Shown here: positions 43,439 through 53,493 of the stretch, piece after piece
Layout of the letters: each line of letters starts with the position of its first letter
Position numbering within the stretch: position 1 is the stretch's first letter
Assembly (NCBI GenBank): GCA_001630475.1
Contig: KV419394.1
Location: 62,001-126,000, forward strand
Length of the DNA stretch: 64,000 bases
Source: Sistotremastrum niveocremeum HHB9708
Lineage: Eukaryota > Basidiomycota > Agaricomycetes > Sistotremastrales > Sistotremastraceae
Reading direction: 5' to 3'
Position numbers and translations under genes: made by a program
Notes under the pieces: model-generated
What the model was told of the DNA's origin: nothing
The model's input: the letters and a program-made list of their open reading frames with translations, nothing else
Database searches by the model: none

Positions 43439-44687
43439 ATGACGCGGTCCTGTGTAGTCTGCGATACTCCGACGAAGAAAACGTGCACCGGGTGTTCACG
43501 ACAGTCATATTGCAGTCATCAATGCCAGGCTCAAGACTGGATCCGCCATATAATCGAGTGTGATACTCCAGGGCGCGAAATTACTACCGCGGATCGACTC
43601 GCTGCCGCCATCTTCGGCAACAACGAAGATTGGTGTTACAACGAGGAGCTGAACATTGACTTTGGCTTCTGGAAAGCTGGCTCTCAAACAAATACCCGAA
43701 TGCTTGGGGCTGTCTATATAGATCTCTTTCGAGAGATGGGTGTCAAACCTCGTACCGTTCACAAATGGCGGATTGAGGGGAGACTTTATGCAGAGATGCT
43801 CGCTACCTATCGAAAATCCGGACGAGATTCCGGACCCAACTTTGACTGGCTCTGCGAACACCCCCACGTTTTCGATCCGAAGCATCAGGAGATTCCTGAG
43901 ACTATGCGGGATATATCGGAGAGAGCGAAGCTCGAAGCGTGGAGGTTTATAGGAGGCCCAGAGAGCGACACTATACAGGATCTTATCAAAAAGTCCGAAA
44001 GCTGGTCTCAAAATAAGATCATGTGCTTCCATTTCTACGTCAACATGTTCATTGCAGGAGGGCCTTTTGTTGTGGTTCCAGAGTTCTGGTTAGCGTTCGG
44101 CTACTGCGTCTTTCCAGACGAACTCGCCCTCCCCGCACGCAAACTGTACAAGGCCCTCGTCACCAAATGCAGCTTCGACGAATTCGTCAAAGCTTTCTCT
44201 TCTTCGTCTCTTATCGCTCTCTGACGCATTCGAGGTTGTATTATCGCAATCTCCGGAGCTCATCGCACCCATCTGGTATCTCAAAGCTTGGGTCTTACGC
44301 CAAGGTGACCTACCCGAGCCCGTCATCCTTATCCCGTATGGATTCGCCAACTGTCGCGACAGATTGGAATTGAACCATCTCATGCGCTTCTATTGCAAAT
44401 TATTCAAAGACCAGGAGATATCTCCCCTCGATCTGCACAGCGCGGCCGAGAATGACGGTATCTTCGATTATCTCATCAAAACTCTTAGACTGAAGATTGG
44501 GAAACCCGAGCGACTTTTTCTTGAACGCGTGCTGAAGACCCATAATCGATTCATCTTCCCCAAAAATGCAGACAACGAAACTCAATGGCAATACCTCCAT
44601 CTAATCATCCACGTCTTCTTTTTTCATCACTTGTTCACCACGTACTTACCTGGCGCAACGCTTCGTCTAAACTTACGCTGGGACTGA
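43439..44687 (+). pseudogene. MYND-type zinc finger gene, third copy, frame-disrupted
   Basis: This aligns with the MYND genes at 18,447 and 45,205 over its whole length. The finger is intact: MTRSCVVCDTPTKKTCTGCS, then YCSHQCQ and C at the end of DWIRHIIEC. The frame is open to SSSSLIAL at 44,221. There about 41 bases present in the other copies (MDRKGLSAARRSMP region) are missing, which shifts the frame and gives an immediate TGA. Downstream the homologous frame resumes as DAFEVVLSQSPELIAPIWYL and runs to the normal end near 44,687 (44,364-44,687 is open), with a diverged C-terminus HVFFFHHLFTTYLPGA. A truncated protein of about 261 residues with the finger could still be made. Confidence 0.8.
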
Positions 44688-44854
44688 ACTTAACTCGGAA
44701 CTTACTTCCTCGCGTTACTCAGAACATCTGAGGCCTACTTTCGATGCATTCTCGACGAAGTGTATTAAAGTCATGAATATATACATTTATGCTTTTTTTA
44801 AGAGAGAGAGAGCGAAAGGTTGAGCGAGATCAGATTTTCACCTCCTGAAAACTG
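44688..44854. other. Spacer between third MYND copy and duplication arm B
   Basis: Short spacer with a GA-repeat (AGAGAGAGAGCGAAAGG near 44,801). No gene. Confidence 0.5.
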
Positions 44855-44855
44855 G

Positions 44856-44863
44856 TGACGTCA
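44856..44863. promoter_or_regulatory. CRE-like palindrome upstream of MYND gene B
   Basis: TGACGTCA lies about 342 bases before the MYND start at 45,205, matching the site before MYND gene A in position and context. Confidence 0.4.
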
Positions 44864-45204
44864 CGCGCTTGTCCTGAACTTCAGCCGTCGTTCGACTTGC
44901 CCGGGCATGTGAGCTGTTTGTTGGCCTTTTGAGAAAGCTTTCGTTTGATCATGTTTGTGATCTGAATGACATCTTACACTTCGATCTATTGCTCACCGTC
45001 CGTACCTAGTGTGGTTGAAATCGAGCCATACTCGGCTGGGCAAGCGGCTGGGTCGAGTAGGAAGTGACAGAGCCATCGAGAGCTCTTACGTTAGTCCCCA
45101 GGTGATCAGCGTCTCACAACATGCAGTAGACCGCCAGACTTACCACGAATTCTAGAGACTCAAGCAATCAGCCCTTCATCCAGCCTCTTTCTCTGCAAAA
45201 AAAC

Positions 45205-46476
45205 ATGACGCGTTCCTGTGCTGTCTGCGCTACTCCGACGAAGAAAACCTGCAGTGGATGTTCACGACAGGCCTATTGCAGCCAAAAATGCCAATCTCGA
45301 GACTGGATCTGTCACATCCTCGATTGTGATACTCCAGGACGCGAAGTCACGCCTGCAGATCTACTCGCCGCCGCTCTTGTCCAGGGAATTGACGACTCTT
45401 CGCTCATGAACACCCTTAAGCTGGACTATGGCTTTGTGAGAGTCCCCATTCGAGCAGATGTCGCGATCCTGCGCCGCATCTATGAAGAGATCTTTCTACA
45501 TATTGGCGTGAAACCTTATACGGTCCACAAATGGCAGGCTGGAGGAAAACTACACGAGGAGATGGTGGCGACGTATAGGAAAGCTGGAAAAGATTCGGGG
45601 ACCGACTTTCTTTGGCTCTGCAAAAACCCACAAGTCTTTGACTACGACAATCGTGAGCTCCCCTCCGGAGTGATGGAACTCGCGGACACCCTGAAGCTCA
45701 GCGTATGGAGACAACTGGGACGACCGGCGACGGACACTTTAGAAGATATCAACAAGGAGATAGAGGGATCGACCGATGACAAGCGCTTCTGCTACCAAGC
45801 ATACCTAACGATGCTCGCGGCGAAGTGCTGGCCGGGCCCTTCGCCACCCTCCGTCATGAGCTTCCCCGACGTTTGGTTAAAATTAGGATTTTGCGCCTTC
45901 CCAGACCAGTATGCCCTTCCCGCGCAGGCTCTTTACGACGCCTTGATGGCTAGTTGCACGTTCGACGAGTTTCGCGAAGCCTATTCGTCTTCGTCGCTCA
46001 TTGCTCTCATGGATCGAAAGGGCCTCAGTGCTGCTCGACGCAGTATGCCCGACGATTTCGAAGTCGTGTTATCCCAATCTCCCAATTGGATCGCGCCCGT
46101 TTGGCATCTCAAAGCTTGGGTGTTATGTCAAGATCGTTCGCCCGAGCCCGCCGTCCTTATTCCTTACGGATTTGCCAACTGCCGAGATAGGTCGGAACTG
46201 AGGCATCTCATGAAGTTCTACTGTAAGTTGTTCAAAGAACAATTGATCTCTCCCTCTCGACTCCATGCCGCGGCCGAAAACGATGATATCTTTGACTACA
46301 CCGTCAAGATCACTAAACTGAAAATTCCCAAACCCGAACGATACTTCCTTGAACGCGTGCTGAAGACTCATAATCGGTTCATCTTTCCCAAGAATTCCAA
46401 CAGCGAAACTCAATTGTTATGCCTTTTTGTACTGATTGCAGCCTTCGTCCATGATCACTTTTCCTCCAAAGAATAA
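45205..46476 (+). CDS. MYND-type zinc finger protein, arm B copy, 423 residues
   Basis: Intact single-exon paralogue of the gene at 18,447, roughly four residues in five identical by eye. The MYND finger lies at residues 5-42: C5-x2-C8, C16-x2-C19 (KKTCSGCSRQ), YCSQKCQ and DWICHILDC. The C-terminal two thirds keep VPIRADVAILRRIYEE, VKPYTVHKWQAGGKLHEEM, KDSGTDFLWLCKNPQVFD, SSSSLIALMDRKGLSAARRS and IPYGFANCRDRSELRH. It ends AAFVHDHFSSKE. No second domain is recognised. About 340 bp of upstream sequence are conserved among the three copies, so they were probably copied with their promoter and may be co-regulated. Confidence 0.85.
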   Translation: MTRSCAVCATPTKKTCSGCSRQAYCSQKCQSRDWICHILDCDTPGREVTPADLLAAALVQGIDDSSLMNTLKLDYGFVRVPIRADVAILRRIYEEIFLHIGVKPYTVHKWQAGGKLHEEMVATYRKAGKDSGTDFLWLCKNPQVFDYDNRELPSGVMELADTLKLSVWRQLGRPATDTLEDINKEIEGSTDDKRFCYQAYLTMLAAKCWPGPSPPSVMSFPDVWLKLGFCAFPDQYALPAQALYDALMASCTFDEFREAYSSSSLIALMDRKGLSAARRSMPDDFEVVLSQSPNWIAPVWHLKAWVLCQDRSPEPAVLIPYGFANCRDRSELRHLMKFYCKLFKEQLISPSRLHAAAENDDIFDYTVKITKLKIPKPERYFLERVLKTHNRFIFPKNSNSETQLLCLFVLIAAFVHDHFSSKE

Positions 46477-46909
46477 TATTGACCCCTGCAACTTTCCTTT
46501 TGGACATTCCTCGACCCTGACTTTCACTTTCTTTCCTCGCAATGTTTTACGCTTACTAAGTAACGTTGGTACCAAGAAATTAATATATTGACCTCCGTCC
46601 GTGTTACATTGTAATTTTGTGCGATTTTCGGAATATGGTTAACGTGGAGCAGAAAGCAGGAGAGCATATGAAGGAAGGTCATTAAGAATGAACAACAAGA
46701 TGAAAGGAGCGAAGGCTTCGAGATGAAGTATGTCAGATTTTGTAAGAAGACGCGCATCCACATGAATGAACGCGTCGGAGACGAAGGCAAAGACGAAACA
46801 GGAACCAAAGAAGATGGCCTGTCTGAGCTATATGAAGCGCCAGCGCTAGAAGACGCTGATCCCAATGAGAAGCTAAGAGGTCTTAGGGGGCGAGTATCCA
46901 TGACGGACT
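46477..46909. other. Convergent 3' region in arm B
   Basis: Counterpart of 18,012-18,446. The minus-strand frame 46,524-46,901 agrees with its arm A partner only over the first 45 or so codons. No gene is called. Confidence 0.45.
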
Positions 46910-47560
46910 CTAAGCCTTAGCAACTTGCGACTGGCTGGGTTCCGCGGATCGTTCCAGTTCATCGGGGACTTGCTTGCACAAGACTAAATTAGTGCATATC
47001 TCTGATCAAAGGAAGACGAAGACATACAAGGATCAAGCGAGCCACGACATTCGCCTTGCGCTTTGAGCCTCGCTTTGAGTAAGGGCGAGCGCGAGGGCTG
47101 CCTCCGATGCCCCCGTTCGGCTCATCATAATCGTGATCCCTTGGTAGTTCGGCTGTGATATCTTCTTCGACGATAGGTACGAGCCTCTCGCCCAAGTCTA
47201 AGGGAGAGACCGGTCTCAACTCAGGGAGATCAACGGGTGCTAGGAGGGGAGTCGGCGGATGCGGCATGTCCGGGGTATGTGTAGGTTGGATAGCATTCCC
47301 ATGCGTAGGGGACGTAGGAGCACCGGCGTAATTCTACCAGGAAAGTAAATCAATGAATTCAAGTGTTGGAAAAGACGACAGACGATAAGGGGAGGGATTT
47401 GTTGAGTTGGATGTTGCGCAAAGACAGGCACTTCTTGATATACTGGACTGGGGAAGAACACAGGGTGGTCTCTGACGCCCATCTGAACCCCCGGCGGTAG
47501 GAACCTCAGGGCATAGACGAATTCGATGGAAGGGAATGTCCAGCGAGAGCTTTCACGCAT
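46910..47560 (-). CDS. Orphan FPSI/HPVFFP-family protein, arm B copy
   Basis: Inverted copy of the gene at 17,352 with the same three exons and junctions. Exon 1 is almost unchanged (FPSIEFVYALRFLPPGVQM, HPVFFPSPVYQEVPVFAQHP). Exon 2 carries MPHPPTPLLAPVDLPELRP and IVEEDITAELPRDHDYDE, and its basic end differs more (RARPYSKRGSKRKANVVARL against SRSRKRKANVVARL). Exon 3 again reads into VPDELERSAEPSQSQVAKA. Changes thus concentrate in the linker while the N-terminal block and the KRKANVVARLIL end are kept, which suggests the protein is under selection. It is convergent with the MYND gene at 45,205. Confidence 0.62.
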
Positions 47561-48008
47561 TGTGCGTCGCGCAGTACGTTGGACGTTGGAGGAGTGCTTC
47601 AAGAGAGTACTGGGAGGATGATCGTGGTACGGAACAGAGCAGTAAACTGCTCCGAGCCATCTTTATATCCCCGTTCTTTTTTACGAAATAGAGCAGATTC
47701 AAACGGTAAGGGTCGCGCCAATTCGGAATGGTGAAAGGCAAAACAGGGGGATGCCGCGGACGCGTGTTTAGAATTTCTGATGAGCCGTTCCTCTGGTTTC
47801 GATCTTCTTACGACCCGCGCTTTGCAAATACAACCACATAGAAGACGCAATGCTGGAGATGGTGCGCGGTGCCGGGGTTATCATAATGACCAGAAATGAC
47901 TCCGGGAACGATGCAGCCCAGTTTCGGAAGCAGAAAGCTTAAATTTTGAGTGAGATCCTGCTCTGAAAGCCGGCAACGGAAAGGCATGAAAACCGGCCGA
48001 AACGACTG
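47561..48008. other. Arm B sequence upstream of the orphan gene
   Basis: Promoter side of the orphan gene, nearly identical to 16,900-17,351 in arm A. Small frames are present (47,808-48,062 and others) that match between arms only because the DNA is nearly identical. Confidence 0.45.
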
Positions 48009-48287
48009 GTGGGAGGGTGGCGCACGGTGATAGGAGCACGAACCGACGATATTAGATGTCAAAGAACAGGAACGCAGGCAAACGAGGATGTGGTAACCGG
48101 GAAGAAGTCAACCGGCCGGAGGGCGGCTTGGCCAGGCTCGGCGGTGAAGCGGGGCACAACCAGTGGCGGGAAGAACGGGTGTGGATGGTGTGCCCACTGC
48201 TCTGCACGTCTCACGAAGAGAGCTCATCGTTGCTCGACCATGTCTGGCAACATCACTCGACGACGCAGGCTGCTTCAAAGAGGCTGA
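48009..48287 (+). CDS. Possible small zinc-finger-like frame (arm B copy)
   Basis: A 92-codon frame containing CGWCAHCSARLTKRAHRCS and a closing ITRRRRLLQRG. It is the longer partner of the 65-codon frame in arm A (16,625-16,822). The Cys/His pattern is suggestive but not a canonical finger. Two other plus-strand frames cross the same bases (48,056-48,334 and 48,163-48,393) and are equally conserved, so coding status is open. Confidence 0.2.
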   Translation: MGGWRTVIGARTDDIRCQRTGTQANEDVVTGKKSTGRRAAWPGSAVKRGTTSGGKNGCGWCAHCSARLTKRAHRCSTMSGNITRRRRLLQRG

Positions 48288-50988
48288 ACACGCAACCAGA
48301 AAACTTCTTCAGGGCTCTTTCAAATCTTTCATGAGTCTTACAGACGTACCTTGTGTCTTGTGGTGTCCTTCCCAATGCACAACTATATTCTGAATCAAGT
48401 CCAGCCTCCGTGGGAAACTAGCGCTCGGGCCCGGTTACTAGCGCTGTGACTTGGTTTCGCCTGTCATGATCCCAGTGTCCGCGATGCTCAATGGATTTGT
48501 TCTACCATGAACAATGCACTGAATGGCTGAGATGTTCTCATATCTGATTCAAAAAGTCTTCAAAAGACGTCAGATGAATATTAAAGATCAAGACGTACCC
48601 CAAGAAGCGTCCTTCGCTCAAGAGAATAATTGGCCCCTACTGCTGAGAAGATGGCTTTTTTCAATAGAAGACCTCAAGATACACTGTCAACGCACTAGTG
48701 ATCTTCATGCCCTATCTCCCCAATAGAGTTCGAGGCTTCGATTTGTGCGGATCCCAGATCCCTTATGCCATGAGCCTTGATCCCCAGTGCCACCATAATG
48801 TGGCTAATAATGCTTTACTTCTATGCCGCAAGAGGGTGAATGAATGACAAGAATGAAGATATGAATGCATCAAACCAGCGTACAAGAGCAGAAGGCTTTT
48901 TTTTCGGGGCGACTAAACGCTAAAAGATGGGGAACCTCTGCAAGAATTTTTGAACTTGCAAGGCAGATAAATCAACGGTCACAGTCGGACAGAATGGTTC
49001 TTCAGGAGATGCCTATGATTCATCACATGCAGAAAGCGGAAGTGCCACGGCTGCTGTTGTCGTGGAGAGAAAGGTCGGTCTTTGAAGTTGTGACCAAATC
49101 AGTCCGCTCAAGCTCGTTCACGCAGAATCTCAATTGACTATCGATATCGTATTCCCATCCTCTCTGTTAATGCACAGGAATCTGTGTATGGATCCTTGGA
49201 TTGGCCACAACAACAAAAATTCAGTGTTTTTGAAGATTTTTCATCCAAAACATTGACCGAGGATCCCGACCGACTGAACCAACGCACGAGCACGCATCCA
49301 CTATCAGCCACAATGATTCCGCCATATCAGAAACTCGCTATATGCTATCACGCAACTGGATAAGCTATCGGGCCGCGGGTTGGAAGGAAAAGCCTGAAAT
49401 TTTGAGCGAAGGAGGTTTAGGGGAATTTATGGGAATGGCAGGATGCCACATGGAACGGTCAGACTTGCACAACAACAAAGGCTCTGGCATTCAATCGACC
49501 AACGTAAGTCAATATTCTCAATATACCCTCGTTGAAACAGCTAATTAGCCATCCTCACGGGGAAAGCCCTAAGAGTCTCGGTGAAAAGCAAGCCAAATCT
49601 GGTATAGCTGCGAATCTCCAATACATACTTGGATCGCTGTTTTCTCGGACATGCCTCGAACTTCCAGAAACACCACGAATAATAGTGGTAATTGGAAAGT
49701 TCGTCATATTCCTCGACGAACCAACCTCACATCGACGCCATTGTACTCGCGCTACGACCTCACGCCACCTGCACACATGCTCTCCAAGGCGGCCGCCGCG
49801 AGCCGAGCATCGAGGAGGGGGGGATCTGAAACGGACGGAGTCAATTTCATGGTACCGGTAGCAAGGCAACCAACTCATCAACTCTACCTGAGAAATCCAC
49901 TTCTCATGCGGTGGATGAACTAGAACTTTGTTCCTGACTCACGAAAAAAGGTGAATGTTCCAGTGTCATTTTGCTCGACTAATTGAAACCTCTTTACTCT
50001 CAAGCTGACGAATTTCTTCCAAAGGTGGCTATGTCTCCTTTGTCATCTAGAACTTGCGCGGTCAAGTCGAAGCCCTGAAGTAACCAGAGGCAGCTCTGCA
50101 AGATGGTCCGTGCCTGATCTCTCAACCGCAGTATCACATGTTGTCATCACCAATTCTGCCATACAATGCACCAGCAGGGTCTCGAATGTGAACTTGGCGA
50201 AAAGCACCTCGGTCCCTTATCACACCTCATGCTACCTTCTATTTATCGGGCTCTAGCAGGTTTTGGAACATGCAGCTGGCTAATAGATCTGTGATGGAGA
50301 TATCAAACTTTGGATGACCCTCTTCACGCTGCCCGCGCCACATTGTCACCATCTACTCGTGGCTTGTAGCGCTCGGCCCTCGATCTCCATAAACCGACCG
50401 GAACGCCCCACGCTTTTAGTCGCCGGACAATTTGAGTTTCTTAAACTATTTACCCGCTGTCGATCCGTTCGCTTGCAAAGTTTGCTTCCGTCGATTCCTG
50501 AAGCTCCCGAAATTGCTACCGAATTTCCTCATGAAAACCTGGTTGTCGTGTTTCGCAGTGAGCGGTCAGCATGATTTGCTCTAATAAGTCCATTCATTTG
50601 ACTTTCTCCGTCGCAAGGTGTTTGTGCATTTCTCCGTTCCCGGTCAGAAGCCCCCTTGGATATGAACTGCTTCTGTGCAGCAATCGAATGCCATTTTTGC
50701 TAAGGCACGAGCATGACATACATTCTCCGAGTGTTCTCGGTGAAGCTTCAGGATGTCTAGCTTTTTCTGGAAACTACAGGGTCTATTGCTCTATGTTTAC
50801 TCGGTCCAAACAAAATTGTCTATAGTGATTCTTATTCTAATCGCGTAACAAGCCAAAGCGAGACCTCGAGTTCAGGGATTACACAACCGGAATATGCCCC
50901 AACGCCATCACTTGGTTTCGGAGATGTTCTTTGTCCTCTTGCAGACCTCTGGTATTTGTCAGCGTCAGATCTCAATCCGTGGCTTGGC
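48288..50988. other. Rest of arm B and unique gene-poor stretch
   Basis: Up to 49,571 this is the drifted end of arm B, with indels relative to arm A and no common long frame. From 49,572 to 50,988 the sequence is unique and shows only short frames (49,555-49,881 -, 50,314-50,574 +) without motifs. No repeats or RNA genes were recognised. Confidence 0.4.
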
Positions 50989-51736
50989 TTACTGGATGAT
51001 CTTGAACACCTCGCCTAGGAAGTCTGCTCGCGAAGTTGGCAATTGATAACCACGTAGTAAACCTCTTAGCGCCTCGAACGCCTGGTTCAGTTTATTCCTC
51101 GACCTCTTGTCTGCTGACACAGCATCGAAGTCCGCCATATGACCTCGATTGGTGGTGTTTGAGACAGCTGAATCATCAAGAGGCGGGCCTGCAGGCGTTC
51201 CTTTGGCCTTGAGATCCGAAAGCATTCTGCTCCGTTCATGCAAGGAAGGCAAGGCTGCATGTGGAGCTAGCCCGGCAACTGGTCAGCACGATGAAAGGAA
51301 CTTTGCATTCGCCCCAACAGGCGCTTACCAGAGCTCGACAGTCGGGCTGCATAGCTGTGAAAATGGAAAGGGTGCCAACCGAATGCGAGACAAGGGTCAG
51401 CAATGTCTTGAGCCATGTGAAGATATTCTGAAGCAGAATAATAGAGATGAATTTGACGCCATGATTCATCTCACTATCAGATTCAGTCACTCACGTTCAA
51501 GAGGTTGCATGTGTGATTGCGTTTCGAACGTAGGAAACGAAGGACCCGAAAATTCCGGGCTCAATTGAGTATTTGGTTGTGTTCGATAGGGGACGAAGGC
51601 ATTGGAGTTGTTCGTAGCTAGAGAAGTAAGAGGAAAGTTAAGTCCATGAAAGCTTCAAGAAGGACTTTCTAACGAATGCAAAAAAATACGCACACTGCGA
51701 TGAACCGCTCGCACGCCCTCCTTGAGATGAGGCCAT
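50989..51736 (-). CDS. bHLH-like C-terminal protein, 180 residues
   Basis: Four exons, read downward: 51736-51694, 51617-51495, 51427-51329 and 51266-50989. All borders are GT-AG and the sum is 181 codons. The N-terminal two thirds are Ser/Pro/Gln-rich and likely disordered (MASSQGGRASGSSQ, SPEFSGPSFPTFETQS, KAKGTPAGPPLDDS). The last 45 residues read KRSRNKLNQAFEALRGLLRG, then SRADFLGEVFKIIQ and stop. This resembles a basic helix-loop-helix: Arg/Lys-rich start, N/AF..LR..L helix 1, short loop, and an A..L....IQ helix 2 that ends at once. The gene at 53,494 shares this C-terminal pattern. A bHLH would bind E-box DNA as a dimer, but the basic region is short, so it may be a dimerisation-only variant. 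The family call is moderate. Confidence 0.5.
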
Positions 51737-53493
51737 AGTGGGTGATGTTGCAGCGGAAAGAACACAGAAAGTTACGACTGTCATATATATAGCACCGAGA
51801 CTCGAGCACCTGTCTGACTATGCCGTCGCAAGGCCCGGCCGATATCCGGGACCAGCATACCCGCTTCACCTACTAGTGGCGATCGCGAGAAAATCCAAGT
51901 ATGTACGTGTAGACCGGCGAACGGAGAGGTATCAAGGTCAGGCGCAAACAGCGTTTGATGTAATTACAGGGTGTTGTGGGAGGCAGCTTAATTCTCTCTC
52001 AGGCGCCGACGAAACGGAGACAAGACACTCGACCGCGTTGTTGGTAGGATCTGAGATCTGGGACGTTCCGTGGTTCAGACTTGCGTTCCGCGCTCCTGGC
52101 TCATCTGGACAGCGTCGAGGGATTGTTCTCTCTCGGTTGTTATGGGAATCGCGATGAAAGAATGAAGGGAGAAAAAGATCTTCTGGTGATGGAGCCCCAT
52201 TACGACAGAGAAGTGTTTGGTAGCCTGAACCTGAGTCAGGGCCTAGTAGGTCAAGTGCTCGAGTGGCCTAGGTCCGAATTTCCGGATTTTGCAGTATCTG
52301 GCATTTTCTACAAGTTCACTCCCAAGACAAATGGGCGCTAATGTATTTGCCTTCTATCCATCTCTGTTGACCGCAGTCGCGGCAAACAACAAGGTCCTCG
52401 AACTCACTGATGATCCGGAGCTCACCGAGCGAAGAAGGAATCGGGACTCTGAGCACCTCCTTGTCTACTAAACACCAGTGCTTTCCAATGTTATCAATCC
52501 AACACTACAGTAATACCAGATAACGCGAGACAAGAAGGAGAATTGACGCAAACGAAGCTAGTCGAAGTAATATATCTATGTATGTACACAGGGCCATGAA
52601 GTTCAGGTTTTGGGGATGGACAGCAAATGTCTTATAATTGTCTGAAGCGCAGGAGGGCTCATACGTTTTCGGCGCGCACACTGAGCTCGAGCGATGCTAC
52701 CGCTAACTTTCCCTGGACTTCCGAGGCCCTCCAACCCACAGGGCGTAGATCTCACATCGAAAGAAGGCCCGAGCGTAGTCGAGCTGTCCAAGCAGCAACG
52801 GAAGAATTTAACGTTGATTGAATACCGCCACCAAGGTCTTTTTCGCTCATAATGCTTTCCAAGAAGTCACGAAACGGCAATTCTCAACATCTCACACAAT
52901 TCCGGGTCTTGTTTTCGGCGGTCCAACTCTGTTGGCAGGACTTGGCTGCGGCGATGGATTTACGTGCTTGAGCAGCCATCCAAAGCTCCCCACAGGTTCA
53001 TGATAATCTTGGAGACGATGGCCGAAATCTATTCTCATCAACCTCCCGCAGGACTCGTCATCGCGGAGCCTCCCAAATGGTGCAGAGTCGCACGACTATC
53101 GGTCCGAGGGGAGGCTTCCACCCCAATCGAGATACCGAGAATCTTCACGGTACAAAAAGCGATTCCGCATCTTGACATTATAGGCTCTGGGCCCTCCGGG
53201 TAATGCTCACGATGCGTTCTCGTTGCCCAGGGTCATCCGAAGGATCATGTATCATGTGTTATTGAGCATCTGATTTCTCAGAGACACAATCCCACTGCAT
53301 CTTCCACATCAAAGCGTGGTGAGCGTAGTAACAGAGATACCCAATGTACGATGACCGACCCGACCTGCTCTTCGTCGGCAACGTCGGGCTTACATAATCA
53401 GGAACGAGTAATAAAGGGCTTCCAGCGGTCGATCTTATAGGCGTCCCCTCCTCGACTTCGGACGGGATGCTCGAGGTGCAGCGAGTTTGACTT
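51737..53493. other. Intergenic between the two bHLH-like genes
   Basis: The first few hundred bases are the promoter of the gene ending at 50,989. Frames at 52,289-52,471 (+; LELTDDPELTERRRNRDSEH, after an acceptor-like GACCGCAG) and 52,627-52,821 (+) look partly coding in composition, but I could not connect them into a gene. No family was recognised. Confidence 0.35.

Larger units (their letters stand above)
44855..49571. repeat. Segmental duplication, arm B (inverted copy of 15,358-20,068)
   Basis: Reverse-complement copy of arm A carrying MYND gene (+), orphan FPSI-family gene (-) and the zinc-finger-like frame (+). It adjoins a further MYND copy at 43,439 in direct orientation, so the MYND family is tandemly arranged on this side. 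That makes arm B the likelier source of arm A (inference). Confidence 0.85.

Noticed and set aside
15350-49548. Matching frames at the outer ends of the duplication arms as genes
   Set aside because: The paired frames diverge through indels, so they share ancestry as DNA but not a kept reading frame.
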